Source of the DNA: JABDJL01 sp963664065
GTDB lineage: Bacteria > Pseudomonadota > Gammaproteobacteria > Xanthomonadales > SZUA-36
Reading direction: 5' to 3'
Length of the DNA stretch: 64,000 nucleotides
Assembly: GCA_963664065.1 (NCBI GenBank)
Contig: OY760942.1
Span: 2,542,001-2,606,000 of the forward strand
Part shown: one piece after another, positions 26,569 to 32,675 of the stretch
How positions within the stretch are numbered: position 1 is the stretch's first letter
How the letters are laid out: every line of letters starts with the position of its first letter
The notes under the pieces: generated by a model
The model's database searches: none
Seen by the model: the letters and a program-made list of their open reading frames with translations, nothing else
Told to the model about the DNA's origin: nothing
Made by a program: the position numbers and the translations under genes

Positions 26569-27246
26569 ATGTCATCAACTGAAATCTATTACTCGAGCGA
26601 GCGGCGTGAACTGGTTGCCCAGGTCGACCTGGACGCGCCAAGCGTGCTGGAGATCGGCTGCGGCTACGGCAATACTTTAGCTGCCATCAAGAGGGACCGG
26701 CGTGCAAAGGAAGTATGGGGTGTGGAAGTGGTTCGCGAGGTGGCGCAAAAAGCCATGGATAACCCGGCTCTTGACCGGGTCTTGTGCGGTGACATTGCGG
26801 TGGTGGTTGATGAGTTACCCGAAGGCGGGTTCAGCCATATTATCGCCGGCGATGTGCTGGAACACCTGGTTGACCCATGGACCAGCCTTGAACGATTGCA
26901 CTCCTGTCTGAAACCAGGGGGCAAGTTCATTTGCAGTATTCCCAATATTCGCACCCTGTCTTTCCTTGCCAAGTTGCTTTTTACCAGGCGGTTTGAATAC
27001 AAGGATTCGGGCGTGCTTGATCGCACACATTTGCGGTTTTTCGCACGCAGGGACATTGAGTTAATGTTTCAGGGCGCAGGCTTCATCGATATAGAAATCA
27101 CCGCCCTGGTGCCTGGCAGAAATGCCATCAAGCGATTCGGGCGTTTCTTGTTCGGAGACCTGGTGCTGAAAAGATTCCTGATTACAGCACGCAAAAACCC
27201 GCAAGGCGAAACACTCAGCGTGCGTACAAGCGAGACAATCGGGTGA
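26569..27246 (+). CDS. Class I SAM-dependent methyltransferase
   Basis: A 225-residue protein taken from ATG 26569 (MSSTEIYYSSERREL), after a GGAAAAG ribosome site. Motif I is VLEIGCGYGNTLAAI, followed by EVWGVEVV, ICGD-type residues LCGDIAVV, FSHIIAGDVLEHLVDPW and LKPGGKFICSIPNI. This pattern resembles methyltransferases next to glycosyltransferases or in quinone pathways, but no substrate can be assigned. The longer frame from 26326 would include a REP-like repeat and is unlikely. Confidence 0.82.
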   Translation: MSSTEIYYSSERRELVAQVDLDAPSVLEIGCGYGNTLAAIKRDRRAKEVWGVEVVREVAQKAMDNPALDRVLCGDIAVVVDELPEGGFSHIIAGDVLEHLVDPWTSLERLHSCLKPGGKFICSIPNIRTLSFLAKLLFTRRFEYKDSGVLDRTHLRFFARRDIELMFQGAGFIDIEITALVPGRNAIKRFGRFLFGDLVLKRFLITARKNPQGETLSVRTSETIG

Positions 27247-27328
27247 GCAGGAAACCGCGGCTCTTGATATCATGGCCTGCGGCTGATTTAGCCCAACTAA
27301 TGTAGCGCTCATCAACAGGTTCAGAAGC

Positions 27329-28702
27329 ATGGAATTCTCACCCCTGACTGCCATTTCCGCTGTCGATGGAAGATACGCAGCCCGAACAGAATCATTAAGG
27401 GAATTTTTCTCTGAATACGGTCTGATCCGCTACCGGGTTATGGTCGAATTACGCTGGTTTCAGGCTTTGGCCGGCCAGGCTCAAATGCCTGAATTTCCCG
27501 CCCTCAGCCGACAGGCCGATGCCTTTATCGAAGGACTGCTCAATCAATTCGGCACTGCAGACGCACGACGTGTCAAGGAAATTGAAGCCGTCACCAAGCA
27601 TGACGTGAAGGCGGTTGAATATTACCTGAAAGAGCAGTTTGAAGAACTGGAAGAGCTGGAAACCCTCAGCGGTTTTTTGCATTTTGCCTGCACTTCAGAA
27701 GACATCAATAACCTTGCCTATGCCATGCTGATTCGCGATGCGAGGGACAGCATAATGAATCCCCTTTATGCGCAAATTGACAATGCATTGAATGCACTGG
27801 CCACTGCACACGCCGATCTCGCCATGCTTTCGCGTACACACGGCCAAACAGCCTCACCTACAACACTGGGCAAGGAATTGGCCAATTTTGCCGTGCGCCT
27901 TCGCCGCCAGTCGGAGCAGATCGCTGCACAGGTGGCGCTGGGCAAGTTCAATGGCGCTGTCGGAAATTTCAACGCACATATCAGTGCCAACCCTGATATC
28001 GACTGGCCGGCGATTTCCGGCAGTTTTATCCGTTCACTGGACCTGGAAGTTAACGCTTATACAACCCAGATTGAGTCGCACGACTGGTTGGCAGAACTGT
28101 TCCATGCCATGAGCCGCTATCACAACATCTTGCTGGATCTGTGCCGGGATACCTGGAGCTATATCTCACTCGGTTATTTCGGACAGAAAACAGTCGAAAG
28201 TGAAGTAGGCTCCTCGACCATGCCGCACAAGGTCAATCCTATCGATTTTGAAAATGCCGAAGGCAACCTGGGCACGGCCAATGCCCTGTTGCAGCAACTG
28301 GCAGAAAAACTGGCCGTTTCACGCTGGCAGAGGGATCTCAGTGACTCAACAGCGCTGCGCACCACCGGTACCGCTTTTGGACACGCCCTTATTGCCGGTC
28401 ATTCCCTGCTCCAGGGCCTGGACAGGCTCGAGGCCAACCCCGAGCGCATCGCGCAAGACCTGGAACATGCCTGGGAAGTGCTCGCAGAACCGGTACAGAC
28501 AGTGATGCGCCGATATGGCATCGAAAACCCCTACGAGCAACTCAAAGCCCTCACCAGGGGAAAGTCCATCACCCGTGAAGCCCTGCTGGAATTTATTGCC
28601 GGCCTTGATATTCCAGAGGCAGTAAAAACACAACTGCTGGAACTCACACCAGCCGCCTATACCGGCAATGCAGCAGAAATGGCCCGCCGAAGCGGCGATT
28701 AA
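27329..28702 (+). CDS. purB: Adenylosuccinate lyase
   Basis: A 457-residue lyase of the fumarase/aspartase superfamily. It begins LTAISAVDGRYAARTESLREFFSEYGLIRYRVMVE and has TSEDINNLAY, RTHGQTASPTTLGKE and the signature SSTMPHKVNPIDFENAEGN. The length and opening match the E. coli-type PurB. It acts twice in purine synthesis, releasing fumarate each time. Its stop is followed within two bases by a GGGGTCAGAG repeat. Confidence 0.97.
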   Translation: MEFSPLTAISAVDGRYAARTESLREFFSEYGLIRYRVMVELRWFQALAGQAQMPEFPALSRQADAFIEGLLNQFGTADARRVKEIEAVTKHDVKAVEYYLKEQFEELEELETLSGFLHFACTSEDINNLAYAMLIRDARDSIMNPLYAQIDNALNALATAHADLAMLSRTHGQTASPTTLGKELANFAVRLRRQSEQIAAQVALGKFNGAVGNFNAHISANPDIDWPAISGSFIRSLDLEVNAYTTQIESHDWLAELFHAMSRYHNILLDLCRDTWSYISLGYFGQKTVESEVGSSTMPHKVNPIDFENAEGNLGTANALLQQLAEKLAVSRWQRDLSDSTALRTTGTAFGHALIAGHSLLQGLDRLEANPERIAQDLEHAWEVLAEPVQTVMRRYGIENPYEQLKALTRGKSITREALLEFIAGLDIPEAVKTQLLELTPAAYTGNAAEMARRSGD

Positions 28703-28704
28703 AG

Positions 28705-28788
28705 AATGGGGTCAGAGAACCATTTTCTGACACACAGGCTTCGAAAATATTAAATGGCGACTAAAGAAAATGGTTCTCTGACCCCATT
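28705..28788. repeat. GGGGTCAGAG inverted repeat, copy 2
   Basis: Perfect 24-bp arms at 28705-28728 and 28765-28788, with a 36-base loop. The left arm begins two bases after the purB stop. The right arm lies inside the first codons of roxA, so it encodes ENGSLTP of that protein. Confidence 0.92.
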
Positions 28789-29938
28789 CCCCTCTTTAGG
28801 CGATTTATCGCCGCAGCAATTTCTCCGCGACTACTGGCAGAAAAAACCCTGCCTGATCCGCGATGCCCTGCCCGGCTTTGAGCCCCCACTTGATGGTGAC
28901 GATCTTGCCGGCCTTGCCTGCGAGGAGATGGCCGAATCCCGACTGGTCACAGGCAACCACCTGGATCAAAACTGGCAATTGCATCACGGCCCGTTTGACG
29001 AGGAAATGTTCGGCGAATTGCCCGAGACAAACTGGACGCTGCTGGTTCAGGATGTTGAAAAACACTATCCGCCTCTGCAGGATCTATTGAAACGATTCGA
29101 ATTCCTGCCGTCCTGGCGATTCGACGACCTGATGCTTAGTTACGCGGTTACCGGTGGTTCGGTAGGCCCCCACGTTGATCAATACGATGTGTTTCTTTAC
29201 CAGGCGCAAGGCAGCCGGCTTTGGCAGATCGCTGAGCAGTTCGACCCGGCGTTGCTGGAAGACTGCGCTTTGAATGTGCTCAAGGAGTTTGAACCCGGGA
29301 AGGAATGGATATTGAAACCCGGTGATATGCTTTACCTGCCTCCCAATATTGCCCACCATGGGATCGCTCTTGAAGAAGGCATGACATGTTCTATTGGTAT
29401 GCGTGCACCTTCTGCTGCTGACCTGTTCCTGTCGCTGGGTGAAACCCTGGTCAGCCAGGTAGAGGGCGGCGTACGTTACTCCGACCCGGACCTGCAGGCA
29501 TCCGAAAGACCAGGCGAGATTGACAGCCTGGCCATCGAACGAATACAAAACCTTTTGTCCGATTCGTTACAGGATCCGGCAGCGTTCAGAGAATTCCTGG
29601 GCGCCTTCATCACGCGTTTCAGGCTGGCCCACGAACCGGTCTCTCACGACCCTGGTTTGGATGCTGCCGAACTATTCGAAAAATTACAGACGGGCTCCCG
29701 GCTTTCACGAAACCCCTGGACCCGGCTGGCCTGGATCGAAACGTCCGATGGAACGCTTCTTTTTGCAGCCGGTTCCGCCCTGTCGTGTTCAATATCCATT
29801 GCACAGGAAATATGTGCCAACACTGAGCCTGAACTGTTTTCCAGTGCCCTGGACAAACGTGATTTGTCTGCTGTTGTGGCACTGGTCAACGGCGGCCACC
29901 TGGTGTTGTACTCAGAAAAAGATTCACAGCTAGTGTAG
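28754..29938 (+). CDS. roxA: Ribosomal protein L16 arginine hydroxylase (RoxA/YcfD-like)
   Basis: A 394-residue JmjC-type cupin oxygenase. The Fe(II) ligands are H140 and D142 in GPHVDQYDVF and H201 or H202 in YLPPNIAHHG. It also has the family opening SPQQFLRDYWQKKPCLIRDALPGF and the C-terminal winged-helix region. Homologues hydroxylate an arginine of ribosomal protein L16. The first residues (MATKENGSLTPFPS) come from a mobile repeat, and the last codons lie in a second hairpin. An ancestral start may have been further in, but none is obvious before the conserved domain. Confidence 0.9.
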   Translation: MATKENGSLTPFPSLGDLSPQQFLRDYWQKKPCLIRDALPGFEPPLDGDDLAGLACEEMAESRLVTGNHLDQNWQLHHGPFDEEMFGELPETNWTLLVQDVEKHYPPLQDLLKRFEFLPSWRFDDLMLSYAVTGGSVGPHVDQYDVFLYQAQGSRLWQIAEQFDPALLEDCALNVLKEFEPGKEWILKPGDMLYLPPNIAHHGIALEEGMTCSIGMRAPSAADLFLSLGETLVSQVEGGVRYSDPDLQASERPGEIDSLAIERIQNLLSDSLQDPAAFREFLGAFITRFRLAHEPVSHDPGLDAAELFEKLQTGSRLSRNPWTRLAWIETSDGTLLFAAGSALSCSISIAQEICANTEPELFSSALDKRDLSAVVALVNGGHLVLYSEKDSQLV

Positions 29939-29999
29939 TGTCCAATATTATGTGACGTTTAAGCGACACATAATATTGGACACTACACTAGCTGTGAAT
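29922..29999. repeat. Long perfect hairpin at the end of roxA
   Basis: Two perfect 33-bp arms (29922-29954 and 29967-29999) surround a 12-base loop. The left arm contains the last codons and the TAG of roxA. The arms include TAGTGTCCAATATTATGTG, which looks like an insertion-sequence end present twice head to head, or a MITE. Confidence 0.85.
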
Positions 30000-30000
30000 T

Positions 30001-30037
30001 AAACAAAAAAAGGTCCGGTCCTACCTGGACCGGACCT
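30001..30037 (-). terminator. Strong intrinsic terminator reading leftward
   Basis: A perfect 11-bp stem (30011-30021 with 30027-30037, AGGTCCGGTCC) with a five-base loop is followed on the minus strand by seven T residues. It would stop minus-strand transcription entering from 30.2 kb, where only a tiny frame is visible. Confidence 0.8.
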
Positions 30038-30091
30038 GGATACGTAATGGATGCTCGTAGAATGTGGCTACACAACTCCTGTTTCCCTGCC

Positions 30092-30196
30092 TTAGGCTTC
30101 CTGCATATCGCTTATCGCTATCGTCCCTGTCCTTGCTCCTTGCTTTTTTCTCGCAGGTTGTTTGGGGGCAACAACCTTGACAAGGCGGGAATTCAT
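30092..30196 (-). CDS. Possible 34-residue basic peptide
   Basis: A minus-strand ATG at 30196 opens a 34-codon frame (MNSRLVKVVAPKQPARKKQ and on to SDMQEA) rich in Lys and Arg. A strong terminator lies 55 bases downstream, and the intergenic repeat at 30214-30251 lies just upstream, so a short transcript is plausible. No ribosome site is obvious. It is offered only because it explains an otherwise empty 390-base stretch with a terminator. Confidence 0.2.
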   Translation of the reverse strand: MNSRLVKVVAPKQPARKKQGARTGTIAISDMQEA

Positions 30197-30326
30197 ATAT
30201 ATCGCGACAGCGAACTCGCACCTTGCAGTTTAATTTTAGTACAAGTGTTCATGTACGTCGTCAGAGCATATGGGACCACTTGAGCCTTTTTCTAAGAGAC
30301 ACTTTTCTGCCCGTACTTTCTCCAGT

Positions 30327-31304
30327 CTAGCCTGCTAACCGCAGGTTTTGTATTTTCCTTTGCGTTAACGTTCTGGCTTTGATCATTGACCGTCGGTCCA
30401 GGATGTCGTTTCTTCTTCCGTTATACACATCAGCCGGCGTCACGTTATCCAGTGATTCGTGATACCGCTCATGGTTGTAATGAGCCACCCACTGAGCAAT
30501 GGCACTTTCCAGTTCCCACGGGAAGTAATAATTCTCCAGCTTGACCACGTTTTTCATCGAACGGTGGTAGCGTTCGATCTTGCCCTGGGTCATCGGGTGG
30601 TACGGTGCTCCCCGGGTGTGCTTCATGTCTTGATCCTGCAACCATTCCCTGAGTTCTTTTGAGATATAGCAGGGGCCGTTGTCAGACAGTAACCTGGGCT
30701 TGTGATGCACCCTGACTTCGGTGAGCCCTGTGGCTTTCAGAGCATCTTCCAGAGTATCGGTGACATCATGCGCCGCCATCGTGGTCGTCAACCGCCAGCT
30801 GATGATGTAACGGGAATAGTCATCCAGGATCGTCGACAGGAAGTACCAGCCCCAGCCCACCACCCGGAAGTAGGTAAAGTCTGTCTGCCACAGTTCATGT
30901 ACACGCCGTGTCGGATGCTGGAACGCATCGGCTGCGCTCATCACTATGAACTGTGGGCTGGTAACCAGGTCATGGGCCTTGAGGATGCGATAGACACTGG
31001 ACTCCGAGATAAAGTACTCATGGGTATCAGTAAGATGCCAGGCCAGTTCCCGGGGTGTCAGCTCCGGTTGTTCCAGGGCCACATCAACAACCAGTTCCCG
31101 TACCGACTCGGGGATCTTGTTCCAGTGCTGACGTGATGCCCTGCTGTGGTTCTGCAAGCCATCAGGGCCATCGCGTTCATAAGCCTGATACCAACGGTAG
31201 AAACTGCTGCGACTGACGTTGATCTCGACCAGAGTCCTGCGCACGGATAACTCCGAGTCTTCCACCAGGCGGATAATGGCCAGCTTTTCAGATGCGCTGT
31301 ACAT
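30327..31304 (-). CDS. IS3-family transposase OrfB
   Basis: A 325-residue integrase-core transposase. The N-terminal helix-turn-helix is SEKLAIIRLVEDSELSVRRTLVEINVSRSSFYRWYQ. The DDE core contains QTDFTYFRVVGWGWYFLSTILDDYSRY, LLSDNGPCYIS and GKIERYHRSMKN. A -1 slip on the A7 run near the end of orfA would join it to OrfA, because the frame is open across the gap. Confidence 0.92.
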   Translation of the reverse strand: MYSASEKLAIIRLVEDSELSVRRTLVEINVSRSSFYRWYQAYERDGPDGLQNHSRASRQHWNKIPESVRELVVDVALEQPELTPRELAWHLTDTHEYFISESSVYRILKAHDLVTSPQFIVMSAADAFQHPTRRVHELWQTDFTYFRVVGWGWYFLSTILDDYSRYIISWRLTTTMAAHDVTDTLEDALKATGLTEVRVHHKPRLLSDNGPCYISKELREWLQDQDMKHTRGAPYHPMTQGKIERYHRSMKNVVKLENYYFPWELESAIAQWVAHYNHERYHESLDNVTPADVYNGRRNDILDRRSMIKARTLTQRKIQNLRLAG

Positions 31305-31327
31305 CAGTCTTCGTCCAATGTCACACC

Positions 31328-31666
31328 CTACCCAGTGAGACTTTTTTTAAGCCAGTCATTGCGCAGGTACAGTTCGGCAACCGCTTGCTTGAGGGTGGTA
31401 TTTTCTTTTCTGAGACCAACCACTTCATCGCTGTTGGCTTCTCTGACGGTATCTCCTGACAGGCGCTTTTTACCGGCCTCCAGAAAATCCTTGCTCCAGC
31501 GGTAATACAGATTGTTGTTAATACCTTCCTGGCGACACAGTTCAGCGATCGAGCTTTCACCGCGCAATCCATCCAGTACGATACGGATCTTTTCCTCTGA
31601 CGAGAACTTGCGACGGGTATTGCGGCGGATCTCCTTGACCCGTTTGGTGGTGTTTGACATGCTCAT
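31328..31666 (-). CDS. IS3-family transposase OrfA
   Basis: A 112-residue HTH_Tnp_1 protein (RRKFSSEEKIRIVLDGLRGESSIAELCRQEGINNNLYYRW) with a leucine-rich C-terminal coil (VVGLRKENTTLKQAVAELYLRNDWLKKSLTG). The CTTAAAAAAAGTC near its end is a candidate -1 frameshift site. Confidence 0.92.
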   Translation of the reverse strand: MSMSNTTKRVKEIRRNTRRKFSSEEKIRIVLDGLRGESSIAELCRQEGINNNLYYRWSKDFLEAGKKRLSGDTVREANSDEVVGLRKENTTLKQAVAELYLRNDWLKKSLTG

Positions 31667-31797
31667 ATTGAGACTCCTCTGCTTCAGGTTAAAAATAGCA
31701 GAAGTGTCTCTTAGTTAAAGCAGTTGATTGGCCCCATATGGGCTGACGTCACACACTCGCACCTTGCAGTTTAATTTTAGTACAAGTGTTCAATTTA

Positions 31798-31812
31798 TTC
31801 AATATCATTGAA
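31798..31812. promoter_or_regulatory. Operator-like palindrome upstream of the TetR gene
   Basis: TTCAAT-ATC-ATTGAA is a perfect inverted repeat, nested within a wider GTTCAAT-N12-ATTGAAC arrangement. A TATAAT box follows at 31859-31864. It probably binds the TetR protein encoded 100 bases downstream. Confidence 0.5.
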
Positions 31813-31915
31813 CAAGTCATTTGTGACGATTTGAAATAACATTTTGAAAAACAACGCTTATAATGCGAGTGACTTTCGTATCATTCACCCGGTCACGCCG
31901 CAGAGACCCTGTAAC

Positions 31916-32554
31916 ATGCCAATATCAAGAAAAACATCAATACTGAATGCAGCCGAAGAACTGTTTGCTTTGCATGGGCTCAATGGCGCATCGATGCGCA
32001 ATATCGCCGCCAGGGCTGCGGTTGACGTATCCCTGATCACTTATCACTTCAAAACCAAGGACCGGCTTTTTTCCGCCGTTATCGAGCGGCGCACCAGCGT
32101 ATTCAATCGTGAGCAGATTTTTTACCTGGAGGAATGCGAACGACGGGCAGCGCCCGCCTCACCCAGCGTGGAGGACGTTGTGGATGCCTTTTGTTACGTA
32201 TTCCTTAAAAGGGCCATTGCCGGTGACAGGCACTGGCGAAACTTTTTTCACCTCTTTACCCGTTTGAGTAATGATCCGGGCCGTGGTGCTGAGATCATGG
32301 CGCAATACTTTGACCCCATTGCCACGCGCACTATTGATTCATTGCAACAGGCAATGCCGGATTGCGATGAACAGGACATCCAATGGGGATTTCAATTCCT
32401 CTCCGGCGCCCTATCCGGTTGCCTGGTCAATACCGGCAGTGTCAACCGGCTCTCTGATGGTTCTGTAGACTCGGAAGACTTCAAGAAAATTCATGAAAAC
32501 CTGGTCCCCTTCGCGTGCGCTGGATTGCGTGAACTTTGCAGCGGGAAATCCTGA
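31916..32554 (+). CDS. TetR-family transcriptional regulator
   Basis: A 212-residue regulator with the TetR helix-turn-helix SILNAAEELFALHGLNGASMRNIAARAAVDVSLITYHFKTKDRLFSAVI and a helical C-terminal ligand domain ending SGALSGCLVN. The frame opens earlier at a TTG (31844), but a TATAAT box at 31859-31864 lies inside that extension, so the ATG at 31916 is preferred. An IS sits immediately upstream of its probable operator. Target genes are not evident. Confidence 0.87.
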   Translation: MPISRKTSILNAAEELFALHGLNGASMRNIAARAAVDVSLITYHFKTKDRLFSAVIERRTSVFNREQIFYLEECERRAAPASPSVEDVVDAFCYVFLKRAIAGDRHWRNFFHLFTRLSNDPGRGAEIMAQYFDPIATRTIDSLQQAMPDCDEQDIQWGFQFLSGALSGCLVNTGSVNRLSDGSVDSEDFKKIHENLVPFACAGLRELCSGKS

Positions 32555-32614
32555 AATACCCCTCAAATTGATTATTGAGAAAACGAGGGACTGGACACTA
32601 GACAGGCCTTAGTA

Positions 32615-32648
32615 AAATGGCTCTCTGCCCCCATTTGAACGGTATAAT
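32615..32648 (+). promoter_or_regulatory. Decayed GGGGTCAGAG half-repeat and -10 box before sucA
   Basis: AAATGGCTCTCTGCCCCCATTT at about 32615-32636 differs at two positions from the right arm of the repeat family; no left arm is visible. A TATAAT box follows at 32643-32648, 28 bases before the sucA start, without a clear -35 match. Confidence 0.4.
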
Positions 32649-32675
32649 GCGCGATTCAATTTTCATGGAATTACT

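Larger units (their letters stand above)
30252..31754 (-). mobile_element. IS3-family insertion sequence (copy 2, different subgroup)
   Basis: The element carries orfA and orfB and has imperfect inverted ends. The left CGTCAGAGCATATGGGACC and the right complement CGTCAGCCCATATGGGGCC match, as do inner CTAAGAGACACTT segments. The outermost boundary is uncertain: 30252-31754 fits the flanking repeats, while 30271-31736 (TGGG...CCCA) fits the inner inverted repeat. It is unrelated at sequence level to the IS at 10.2 kb. Confidence 0.8.
30214..31792. repeat. 38-bp direct repeats flanking the second IS
   Basis: Identical 38-bp sequences at 30214-30251 and 31755-31792 (starting ACTCGCACCTTGCAG and ending AAGTGTTCA) lie directly outside the IS ends. 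IS3-family elements normally duplicate three to five bases, so this is far too long for an ordinary target duplication. Confidence 0.85.

Noticed and set aside
31844..31915. TTG start for the TetR gene
   Set aside because: A TATAAT box lies inside this stretch, and the translated residues do not match the family; the ATG at 31916 is better.
32310..32330. TTTGACCCCATTG inside the TetR gene as another copy of the GGGGTCAGAG family
   Set aside because: Only the short GACCCCATT core matches, the stem partner is absent and the sequence is explained by coding.
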